DNA of 64,000 bases from Phytoseiulus persimilis (lineage: Eukaryota; Arthropoda; Arachnida; Mesostigmata; Phytoseiidae): contig CM075102.1 of the NCBI GenBank assembly GCA_037576195.1, positions 32,050,745-32,114,744 of the forward strand. Reading direction: 5' to 3'. Position numbers and translations under genes: made by a program. The notes below the pieces were generated by a model. The model made no database searches. It was not told the DNA's origin and saw nothing but the letters and a program-made list of their open reading frames with translations. Shown here in pieces: positions 35,401 to 45,700 of the stretch; the stretch's first letter is position 1, and each line of letters starts with the position of its first letter.

Positions 35401-36530
35401 AGCCGTCGCCGGCTGAGCATCGAAAGGGGGGATTTCGGGAATTGATAAGTGCCAGCGCTGGGCAGGATTTGAATTCGGTGATCCAAATCAAAATCCAGCT
35501 ATCCCACAATTTCCGAATCTGAATACAAATCTAAGCCGAGTTTGTATTTAGATTCGGACTTCGGTTCAGATTCGAGTCTGAACTTGAATGCTATAGTCTC
35601 ATACAACCAAGGGGTGCCAAGGGATATCCCACGAGGTGCCATGGCGCCCAAAGTGACAGAATGTGGTCAGCCGCTGGGGCGCCGCGGGTACCCTCTATAC
35701 ATGACATGGTACGGCCGGAGGGAGGGGGTTCACTGAGAACCGCCTCCCGGGACCCGGGTCTGAATATGGGGCCTCAACGTCAGAATAACCTAAAACCCAT
35801 TTGAGAACAACTGGTTCGGATCCGATTAGTGGATTTCGGTCTGGATTCGAATGGATCCCGTTCCCGACTTGGGAAATCCGGCAAGAAACGACACTGCATG
35901 TATCCGAGAGCACGGAGGGTCAGGAAGGTTACACCAACAACGTTCCTCTCGGGAGGCGGATGATGGTCGTTGATTTGGATCAGAATCAGCTTCCCCGCAG
36001 TGGAGGAATGCTGTTTAATCTTCGAAAAGTGGATCCTAAATATGTTCAATCAGATAATTAGTGGTGAGGACTTGCTGGAAGGAGTTGTCGGCCAGACTGA
36101 AGCGAAAAGTTATGCGCTCTCCTTCTCTAACAGAAGCATGAGATAGGAAAATGGAGCCGGGGAAACGTGAGGATAACCCTGGAACTGTTGAACTTCTGGC
36201 GGCGACTCTTCATCGACGGCGTCGAGAATTGTCATTCGGATGATTCCGCCATTTTTGATGGCCCCTGAAACGCTCGTCAAGATTTGTTCCGTGCGTCTTC
36301 TTGTCCAACAGAAGCGATCTCTACCGGGAAAACAGAACGAAAGCAGACTTCAATCAGGGCTCGTGTCTGCATTGTTCCGTAAAAATTGATGCGCGTGGAG
36401 GTCCTCGCCTGTGACAGCGAGATCTAATCTCGATTCCTCGTCTTCCCTCTCGCGGTCCCTCGGCGTTCTTCTTGTCATCAGGGATCAAGTAAGCCGCTTC
36501 CTCGTTCCGATGGGCGGCGAACTTTCGCTC
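23500..36530. other. Long stretch without a recognisable gene
   Basis: Frames up to 191 codons (31674-32249, minus) occur but are near chance length and show no family I recognise. At 25056-25091 (plus) the acceptor tctccctgcag precedes a short frame EWLDNLESDEA with a stop, which could be a terminal coding exon. An AT-rich part (about 26300-26760) has AATAAA at 26740-26745 and could be a 3' UTR. A run of 16 G residues is at 34698-34713. The last ~400 bp hold the promoter of the next gene. Confidence 0.45.
35513..35557. repeat. Hairpin with a 17-bp stem
   Basis: CCGAATCTgAATACAAA pairs with TTTGTATTtAGATTCGG across a loop of about 11 bases, with one mismatched position. It is followed at once by a second short inverted repeat, gttcaga-ttcgag-tctgaac. 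No T-run follows, and this is eukaryotic DNA, so I do not call it a terminator. Confidence 0.75.
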
Positions 36531-36538
36531 ATATAAAT
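36531..36538 (+). promoter_or_regulatory. TATA box of the secreted DM4/DM12-like gene
   Basis: atataaata lies about 80 bp before the start codon at 36620, with a plausible start of transcription near 36562. It is the best-placed TATA element in the window relative to a gene. Confidence 0.65.
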
Positions 36539-36575
36539 ACGGAGCGGAGCCCGCAGCTGCCTAGAATCGTTGCAG

Positions 36576-36608
36576 ATGATGCGTCGTCTGGTTCAGCTCA
36601 GAAAGTAA
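36576..36608 (+). promoter_or_regulatory. Upstream ORF in the 5' leader
   Basis: Two consecutive ATGs open a ten-codon frame, MMRRLVQLRK, ending in TAA 11 bp before the main ATG. If transcription starts near 36562 it would be the first frame met by scanning ribosomes and could lower or condition translation. Confidence 0.45.
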
Positions 36609-36619
36609 CAGTGTCGGCC

Positions 36620-36856
36620 ATGAGAGTAGTGACGATGATTACAATAACGTCGCTAGTGCTGTTTTTCATCGAGGATGTATCGTGCATCATCAAGGTTTCA
36701 CACAAAAAGCCGATCAAAATCAAAATCCAGGCCAAGCCTTCGCTGCTGGTGAAGCCTCTGCCGTTTTTTCTGCTGAAGAAGCACTTTGGGAAGAAAATCA
36801 GGCTCGGATGGCCTCTGTCAGCGCTTTTTACGTTCAAGGCCGTCAAATACGCAAAG
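36620..36856 (+). CDS. DM4/DM12-like gene exon 1
   Basis: 79 codons from the ATG in cggccATGA to AAATACGCAAAG|gtgagt (phase 0). It encodes the signal peptide and a Lys-rich segment (IIKVSHKKPIKIKIQAK). A GTG three codons earlier is in frame, but the signal peptide starts at this ATG. Confidence 0.85.
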
Positions 36857-39800
36857 GTGAGTCGGGTGAAGGTTCGTCAGTGCCGGCTGCTACCAGTGGC
36901 TCAGTTCCGCAAATCATCGGCAACGCACTCGTTCGGGATTGATTTGTTTCAAAGGACAGCTCAGTGTCGCATCGTGACGCGGCTCTCAGGCCCAAGAACG
37001 AGGCGAGCTAGCAGCTAGCTACGAAGATAACAATCGTCCAAGTTGTCGCTTACAGTTGGCGTTCCTCACGAGTTTGGTGAAAAGACGTCGAAGAAGATCG
37101 ACATCGATAATGTTCTCAGCCCCCAACACCCGGGTATGGTTGTCGAGTCACAAATTTCCCCTCAACTCCCCTTCGTCGTCCCCATCGAGTCACCAGCCGT
37201 TCCGTTTGGATCTGAGACTTCTGCCAACTAACGCGAACAGCTCATCAAGCGAGAAACCTTTCGGACCCCCGTACCATTTCGTCAACAATGTCGCGACAGG
37301 GCAACATCGAAGGGCCGACTCCATCCAGGCGTTGGATCCGAACCGATCGGCTGACTGCTTCGACGAGCTTCCGGCTACATCGTCCGCCGATGATCTGAGG
37401 ACTAATTTGACGGAGTGCACAAAAACCATAATTTACTTCAGTTCAAAACAAGAGGACAGGAGTTTTGTGCGGAGCATCCTGGATTCATCGCCAGAAAAAT
37501 CCAATTCGTCATTACCGATCAGCCAACATAGAGAGAGAACGACAGAACGATTCGACACCACATTCTTCGGTCTCTATACGGAGTCCTCAACTTTTCTCAC
37601 GCCTCCACCTCGCACAGAGCCATTGAGCTTCGTTCACACCACCCTTGCACCATCAAACGAAATTGAAGGCACCGGAGCTCTCCATGGAACGAAGGATTTG
37701 ATCGAATCAGAGATGGGTCTGAGCTATCATACCTCAGACTCGGATGTAACGACCATGAAGCCAACAGAACCGAGTTTTGGAACAGAATCTGAAACAGATT
37801 CCGGCACGATCGCCAGCAGCCTCCCGGAGTTTGAACCCTCACCCGCAAGTTATGCAGATGAATCGGAATTCGGATTGAACCCGGAAACCTCCTTCGTTAC
37901 ACCAGCACCGCAGCGAGTTCCCACGACAGGGAGCCCAAGGGATACATTCACCAAATCTGCAACATCGGGATCTGATTCTCAGACACAGTCCCCACTCCCG
38001 CAAGTCACCTCTGCCGACGCCAGCGCCGAGATAACCCCGCAACACGGTCACCAACGTAGAGTTCCTCAAGAAGAGGAAGAAAGTGGTCTCGTCGACGCGC
38101 TACCTGGGTCTCTTGGTTCAACGAAGCCGCTTCCACCTTTATCGATAGCCGATCGCATCGCGACAGTTACGCCAGCGGAGCACCTCACCGACAAGATCAA
38201 TGCAAATCAGACTGATTTCGCGGATGAAGAACTCCCTCTTACTATTCATAGCAAACTTGAATCACGAACCGATGTCCCAATCTTAATCGAAAGTGAGCGA
38301 GCGGTCCAAACGAATGGATCGACGGTCGGAGATTGCACTTCCACAGTCGAAACGAACGGATCGACGGTCGAGGATTTTACTTCCATAGTTGAAACGAGCA
38401 GATCGACGATGGAAGATTACACTTCCACACCGGCACCAGCGAGCACGGAACTCCCGTCTGCGAATTCTACGATTAGTTTCGAGCGTGCGATCTCTAATAC
38501 CACTATCAAGCCGGTAGAAGCACCCATTCAAAGTCGAAAACCCGTATTTCTGGATGCGGATGTCCTCTTGGTTCTGAAAGAAGTGAATCGTGAGTTGAAC
38601 GTTACCTCGAAGACGAAGAAATCCACCCATAGAACGAGCTCGCACTTGAATGGGAAGACCCGGAAAAAAATGAGGAATCCGGCCCCCACGACAACCACCA
38701 CGGCGCCCGAATCCGAGGAGACTTCCGAGATTGACGAGGACGACGACGGAGGCTATCGGATCGTGTACAACGCTGATATGAACCCTCGGAGAGAAAAGGA
38801 AAGGAACGATGATAACTCCCCCGATGAACCTACAAGTAGAGAAATAGAGGAGGGCCCAGCAAATGCCAGGTCGAGCAAGAAAAATGGAGGAGTACGTCCA
38901 GTCGAGAAAAAAGAGAATGTTAAGGGAAATACAGACACCAGTTCTGAGGAGAACGAGGACGCAGAAATCGCAGAGGTTTTCAGAAACCTGCGCGCAAATG
39001 ACCACAGTGGATGCATCCAGAGAGCGATTTGTGAGTACGAAGCTCTCAAACGAACGACTAAGCTCACTCCGATGCAGGAAAGTTTTGTTGACCTTTTCGG
39101 GTGAGTGGTTAGAACGTGTCGATTGAGCGGACCCTCAAAAGGGTGACCCTGATTCGGAACCTGATTCGAGTATCCCCTGACCTCATTCTCAGAAAATCAC
39201 TTTCCGAAACTAACTGCAATTTTCTCCGTCTTGCAGGAGGGACGTCAAGCCGCCAGATGAAGCCGATCGGTCGAAAGATAGCTTCCTCTTCCATAAGGCG
39301 GCTTTCATTGGAAACAGCTTGCGAGACACTTCAATCTGCGCGCAAATGTTCAGAAGTTGCACAAAGACCCCAGACAGTATGCTCCCCGCATTTGAGCAGA
39401 GCCTGCCGCCGAGTCGGCCGGGAAACTCTATCGAAGTTCCCAAGTCCGTCACGAATAGCGGCTCTCCAGACTTCCCTCAGAGTAGGCCTGGTTTCCAAAC
39501 TCCTATTTACCCTCAGAACCCTCTCGGACTTCCGGGGGGAGTTCCGGTGCCCATACCTCCGAATGTCAACGTTCGTCCTGGAAGCAAGGCCACTCAGTTT
39601 CCTGACGGCACTCTATTGATCCTCGAGGCCCCGGAAGACCCGGCTCCTGGATTGCCTGTGATACCACATCCACAACCGCTCGCTCCGCAAAGAATAGCTG
39701 ATATGAAACCAAATGTTGCCCTAAATCAAGCTCTCCCAGGTGCTGGGGCTTTTGTGCCCGCCGTGTTTGAGACCGAAGTCACGTTTTCAGCGGGTGGCAA

Positions 39801-40398
39801 AGCGTTCAATGAAGCTCTCCCAAAAATACCGAAAATATTGGACGAAGGAATCAAGCTCACTCCCCAGATGATCGATTTGGTATCCGGTCTGTTGAAGAGA
39901 GAAAACCACCGGGGAAAGAGAACGGATGTCATCCACACCCTGGTTAAAGATATCGTCATCGGACACATACAGAAACAGATCACAACGGTGCATAAACCAC
40001 AAACGCCATCACCGCATTCGCCAGCTCTCCCGCATCCCGCGCCACCCGCACCCAAACCTCCTCCACACTTGCCTTCACCCTTGCCTCCACACAAGCCTCC
40101 CACTTTTCCAGTCGTGCCTCCGGCCATATCAAAGACCACTCCTACGCCAGCGGTGCTCCCCACACCTCCAGCCGTCCCGATCCCGCCCCCGTGTCAGAAT
40201 CCTTGTTGTTACCATCCATGTCCACCCACGGTGATCAAGCACATTCACAACCATTTCGATAAAACTACTACTACTACCACGTCAACGACGACGCGGAAAC
40301 CTAGGACGACGAAGAAAACGGTTGTTGTTAAAAAACACGTTCCGTTCCTCGTTATCGAGAAAGAACCATTCCGACTCGAAATAGGAAGACGCCGATGA
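36620..40398 (+). CDS. Secreted mucin-like protein with a DM4/DM12-like cysteine module (1147 residues)
   Basis: Three exons (36620-36856, 37056-39100, 39237-40398) join in phase. Residues 1-22 are a signal peptide (MRVVTMITITSLVLFFIEDVSC). A short basic N-region ends in KRRRRR (88-93), a candidate furin site. Residues ~95-700 are Ser/Thr/Pro/Glu-rich, mucin-like, with three tandem 14-residue repeats (496-537, VETNGSTVEDFTSI type). Residues ~719-805 hold four Cys, GCIQRAICEYEA (732, 738) and CAQMFRSC (795, 802), separated by helical-looking sequence. This resembles the arthropod DM4/DM12 family, whose function is unknown. Then come an Ile/Pro-rich part, a Pro-rich stretch (~1013-1090) with CQNPCCYHPCPP, a Thr run and a basic tail. 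The size and mucin insert are unusual for the family. It probably acts outside the cell, in matrix or cuticle; that is inference. Confidence 0.85.
37056..39100 (+). CDS. DM4/DM12-like gene exon 2 (large mucin-like exon)
   Basis: The acceptor gtcgcttacag is followed by TTGGCGTTCCTC. 681 codons are open to TTCGG|gtgagt (phase 2). The unbroken length is far beyond chance for this window. It contains the KRRRRR site, the Ser/Thr/Pro region, an acidic stretch (SEETSEIDEDDDGGY) and the first two module Cys. Confidence 0.9.
39237..40398 (+). CDS. DM4/DM12-like gene exon 3 (last coding exon)
   Basis: The acceptor ctccgtcttgcag gives GG|G-AGG-GAC, completing Gly then RDVKPPDEAD. The remaining module Cys, the Pro-rich region and the basic C-terminus (LEIGRRR) follow, with TGA at 40396-40398. 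I saw no canonical AATAAA in the next 250 bp. Confidence 0.88.
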
Positions 40399-42280
40399 AC
40401 GGAAAGGATCTGAAACTAGGTTGTTCGAATCGGATGTAATTTATTGTAATTTGATCCTGCGAAAATATAGACATGCGGCGACGCAGAGTGAGTTATCTTG
40501 CCAAATCAGGTGGACTGCTTTCTTTCATTGTTTTTGCGGCTTGTTGGTTTTGCGGCTTTCATTGAGCAGCTTTCGCAACACCAGAGGAATATTCGTCGGA
40601 TCTCCATCTTATCTCGATGGTGATCTATTCGACGAATAATATTGCACGGATCATTTGCAGGGTTCTGGATTATTGTTGCGAGTGTATGCGTCACAACGCT
40701 TGAGATTCCGGAGGAATAGAGAAGCTGAAGCCGATCCGGGTACGAGTCCCAATGCCGTGACTCTTAACGGTGAAGTTACTCCGAATCCTAGGAGCAGGAA
40801 ACTCGCAAACATAGACCTAGCGAGTGACACGAGAAAATCACGCTGCTCACAAATCATCAACTCGAAGGGGAGACAAGATGAAGCGGAAACGGCAGCAAAT
40901 TTGATTTGCCTTATCGGATATTTTAGTCTGGGGTGTCGGCTGTTGGCTCACTCAGGTCGATTCGAAATGCAAACGCCGAAATCAGTTCGAACGTTACAGA
41001 CCGGAGAGTGTGTGCGCACTGCCAAGATTGTTGGAAGTAGTGAGCAAGAGGTTGGATGAGTAGCTTCGCGGGATTCACGCTGAGTGATGCAGTGTGAAGA
41101 GGCACTGAATATCAGCAGGTGACACCTTCACCCGAGGTACAGCCCCCTTTGCGAACGAACTTCGGAGCTGGGCTGTGAACCGGGATGGAGTTGAATCGAT
41201 TCGGCTCTGGTGTCTCTAACAAAGCTGCGAACCCACTGGACAAGCCTTCATTCATATTTGTGCCGGTCGGATCTCGAGAGTTTCCACGTGCGGAACTTGG
41301 TAAGTAGCACAAAATATTGGAGCTCTTGACTCGGATTTTTCGTTCGCGCCGACAATGTCGTTTTGGTCGCTCTGTGATTCCCCGGTTCCCGTTGGAGCGG
41401 AAGTTGCCAGGACTAGGGGGTCGTAATGAAACATTTTAGAAAGAGAGCTGACTGACCTGGCCCGAAGCAGGAGATAGCTCCCGACTCCCTTTGATGGGAA
41501 GAAATCTCGAAGTCCGCCGTATTCAAAACTGTTTGGCGCCTCCATTCCTTCTGGCCAAGCCGTCCGACCAACCTCCTTGAACATACGATTCTTGAATTCA
41601 AGCATTGATTCTACAGCGCTGGCCCTAAATGAAGGGTGAATCGTATTCGGGGCAGGGAATTCTTCGCATTGCAGACACTTCTTGATCAGACAGAGGAAAC
41701 GCCCAGAGAAGGGAACATGCTTCAGTGAACTCTGAGGTGACGTGCACGCCTCCCATCGGTCCAACCAGAGTAACAGCCAGGGAGTGCGGTGGAAATGAGG
41801 CACGTTTTCCTCATGATTCTTCAGGTATTGCGGTATTGGCCGTTCGGAAATACCCAATCTTTCACCTTCGTAATCGATCTACCCCAGAATGCGCCAGCCG
41901 TAACAGCGCTTCTTTCGGGAAATTTCGAGAACCTCACGATAACTCTGGTATCCTCTGGTTGAATAATGGGGATTTCATGCTGTGATCGGATCTTAGATCC
42001 CAAGCCTCTGAGCTTTTCCTCATGTTTCGGAACGGGATGGAAAGATGTATTCCGAGGGCTGCGAAACGGGAGCACATCACATGTGGAACTGTATGAAAAA
42101 CAAACCAATCGGTGAATAAAACGTTTTTTCCAACAAGTCATGGTGCCCCTGTGACTATCGACTGGGGGCGCAAAAAACCGCCAAGCGGAACTTGCCTCAG
42201 AACAGGTTCCCGTTTGTGAACTTTGCATTTGCGGCATGCGGACAAGAGTTCCGAGCTCTCTGAGAACAGTTTATCCCAAA
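40399..42280. other. Downstream region without a recognisable gene
   Basis: It starts with the 3' UTR of the preceding gene. A 201-codon minus frame (41252-41857) is near the chance limit and has no domain or exon boundaries that I recognise. Confidence 0.5.
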
Positions 42281-42590
42281 TTATTGGGTGGATGCAAAAG
42301 TTCAGGGCCCCTTATTTCACTCGCTCATAACTCCACTGCCAGGGAGCGCAAGAAGATGATGAAAAATACGAGATTCGCGGTATTCAGTCAGTTTTCAGAT
42401 GCATTCAAGCACCTTGCTCACACGAGCGAATTTACTAAAAGGGTTCCGGCGAAACTCGAATTATGACCCCTGTTCTCTCTCCACAATCACGAAGTTCGTC
42501 GAAAAATAGGTGAATTCGAGAAAGAAAATCAGCACTTTGGCCGCGTCAAAGCGGAGATATCGGCCCCGGAAGATTCGACTCTCTTGTGAT
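42281..42590 (+). repeat. Left inverted arm of the satellite complex
   Basis: Two blocks, 42281-42352 and 42446-42590, are each the reverse complement, with divergence, of blocks at 48090-48163 and 47853-47989, in the mirrored order. The best-conserved core is 28 identical bases at 42551-42578, starting GCGGAGATATCGGCCCCGG. Confidence 0.8.
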
Positions 42591-42642
42591 TTCTTAGTGA
42601 CTTTGTCCGCCGATTGAACGGTGTCATGGACGGGATCCTTAC

Positions 42643-42693
42643 TATATATAATCGGCTTAGTCTGTCAGTTTGTCAGTTTGTCAGTTTGTCCGC
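42643..42693 (+). repeat. TATA-like head and GTCAGTTT microrepeat before the array
   Basis: tatatataatcggcttag is followed by three copies of the 8-mer gtcagttt and then gtccgc. A decayed direct copy of the same head (atatataatgcacttcgtct) is at 48211-48247, so this is part of a dispersed repeat rather than a unique promoter. Confidence 0.6.
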
Positions 42694-42711
42694 ACTTTTT
42701 CTGAAAGACAT

Positions 42712-45700
42712 GAAGGTGATTCTGGGACCAATCTGAACATACTCTCCCGAGTCTGGAGAGGTGATTCTGGTACGAGTCTGACAATACTTCTCAAAAGCTG
42801 GAGGGGTGATTCTAGAACCAATCTGACCGTACTTTTCAAAACGTGGAGGGGTGATTCTAGAACCAATCTGACCATACTTTTCAGAACGTGGAGGGGTGAT
42901 TCCGAGACCAATCTGAGCATTACTTCCCAACTCTGGAGGGGTGATTCTGAGACCAATCTGAGCATTACTTTCCAACTCTGGAGGGGTGATTCCGAGACCA
43001 ATCTGAGCATTACTTCCCAACTCTGGAGGGGTGATCCCGGAACCGATCTGACCATTACTTTCCAACTCTGGAGGGGTGATTCCGAGACCAATCTGAGCAT
43101 TACTTTCCAACTCTGGAGGGGTGATTCCGAGACCAATCTGAGCATTACTTTCCAACTCTGGAGGGGTGATTCCGAGACCAATCTGAGCATTACTTTCCAA
43201 CTCTGGAGGGGTGATTCCGAGACCAATCTGAGCATCACTTTCCAACTCTGGAGGGGTGATTCCGAGACCAATCTGAGCATTACTTCCCAACTCTGGAGGG
43301 GTGATTCTGAGACCAATCTGAGCATTACTTTCCAACTCTGGAGGGGTGATTCCGAGACCAATCTGAGCATTACTTTCCAACTCTGGAGGGGTGATTCCGA
43401 GACCAATCTGAGCATTACTTTCCAACTCTGGAGGGGTGATTCCGAGACCAATCTGAGCATTACTTCCCAACTCTGGAGGGGTGATTCCGAGACCAATCTG
43501 AGCATTACTTCTCAACTCTGAAGGGGTGATTCCGGGCTCAATCTGAGCATTACTTCCCAACTCTGGAGGGTTGATTCCGAGAGCAATCTGAGCATTACTT
43601 CCCAACTCTGGAGGGGTGATTCCGAGACCAATCTGAGCATTACTTCTCAACTCTGAAGGGGTGATTCCGGGCTCAATCTGAGCATTACTTCCCAACTCTG
43701 GAGGGGTGATTCCGAGACCAATCTGAGCATTACTTCCCAACTCTGGAGGGGTGATTCTGAGACCAATCTGAGCATTACTTTCCAACTCTGGAGGGGTGAT
43801 TCCGAGACCAATCTGAGCATTACTTCCCAACTCTGGAGGGGTGATTCCGGGACCAATCTGAGCATTACTTCCCAACTCTGGAGGGGTGATTCCGGAACCG
43901 ATCTGACCATTACTTTCCAACTCTGGAGGGGTGATTCCGAGACCAATCTGAGCATTACTTTCCAACTCTGGAGGGGTGATTCCGAGACCAATCTGAGCAT
44001 TACTTCCCAACTCTGGAGGGGTGATTCCGGAACCGATCTGACCATTACTTTCCAACTCTGGAGGGGTGATTCCGAGACCAATCTGAGCATTACTTTCCAA
44101 CTCTGGAGGGGTGATTCCGAGACCAATCTGAGCATTACTTTCCAACTCTGGAGGGGTGATTCCGAGACCAATCTGAGCATTACTTTCCAACTCTGGAGGG
44201 GTGATTCCGAGACCAATCTGAGCATTACTTTCCAACTCTGGAGGGGTGATTCCGGGACCAATCTGAGCATTACTTCCCAACTCTGGAGGGGTGATTCCGA
44301 GAGCAATCTGAGCATTACTTCCCAACTCTGGAGGGGTGATTCCGAGACCAATCTGAGCATTACTTCTCAACTCTGAAGGGGTGATTCCGGGCTCAATCTG
44401 AGCATTACTTCCCAACTCTGGAGGGGTGATTCCGAGACCAATCTGAGCATTACTTTCCAACTCTGGAGGGGTGATTCCGGGACCAATCTGAGCATTACTT
44501 CCCAACTCTGGAGGGGTGATTCCGGAACCGATCTGACCATTACTTTCCAACTCTGGAGGGGTGATTCCGAGACCAATCTGAGCATTACTTTCCAACTCTG
44601 GAGGGGTGATTCCGAGACCAATCTGAGCATTACTTCCCAACTCTGGAGGGGTGATTCCGGAACCGATCTGACCATTACTTTCCAACTCTGGAGGGGTGAT
44701 TCCGAGACCAATCTGAGCATTACTTTCCAACTCTGGAGGGGTGATTCCGAGACCAATCTGAGCATTACTTCCCAACTCTGGAGGGGTGATTCTGAGACCA
44801 ATCTGAGCATTACTTTCCAACTCTGGAGGGGTGATTCCGAGACCAATCTGAGCATTACTTCCCAACTCTGGAGGGGTGATTCCGGGACCAATCTGAGCAT
44901 TACTTCCCAACTCTGGAGGGGTGATTCCGGAACCGATCTGACCATTACTTTCCAACTCTGGAGGGGTGATTCCGAGACCAATCTGAGCATTACTTTCCAA
45001 CTCTGGAGGGGTGATTCCGAGACCAATCTGAGCATTACTTCCCAACTCTGGAGGGGTGATTCCGGAACCGATCTGACCATTACTTTCCAACTCTGGAGGG
45101 GTGATTCCGAGACCAATCTGAGCATTACTTTCCAACTCTGGAGGGGTGATTCCGAGACCAATCTGAGCATTACTTTCCAACTCTGGAGGGGTGATTCCGA
45201 GACCAATCTGAGCATTACTTTCCAACTCTGGAGGGGTGATTCCGAGACCAATCTGAGCATTACTTTCCAACTCTGGAGGGGTGATTCCGGGACCAATCTG
45301 AGCATTACTTCCCAACTCTGGAGGGGTGATTCCGAGAGCAATCTGAGCATTACTTCCCAACTCTGGAGGGGTGATTCCGAGACCAATCTGAGCATTACTT
45401 CTCAACTCTGAAGGGGTGATTCCGGGCTCAATCTGAGCATTACTTCCCAACTCTGGAGGGGTGATTCCGAGACCAATCTGAGCATTACTTTCCAACTCTG
45501 GAGGGGTGATTCCGGGACCAATCTGAGCATTACTTCCCAACTCTGGAGGGGTGATTCCGGAACCGATCTGACCATTACTTTCCAACTCTGGAGGGGTGAT
45601 TCCGAGACCAATCTGAGCATTACTTTCCAACTCTGGAGGGGTGATTCCGAGACCAATCTGAGCATTACTTCCCAACTCTGGAGGGGTGATTCCGGAACCG

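Noticed and set aside
41252-41857. 201-codon minus frame
   Set aside because: Borderline length only; no recognised motif, and it lies beside a repeat-rich region.
42670-43521. Plus-strand frame with an RGDS motif in every 15-residue repeat, as an integrin-binding protein
   Set aside because: It is a shadow frame of the satellite, ended by the common ctctgaaggg variant, with no start context or flanking exon.
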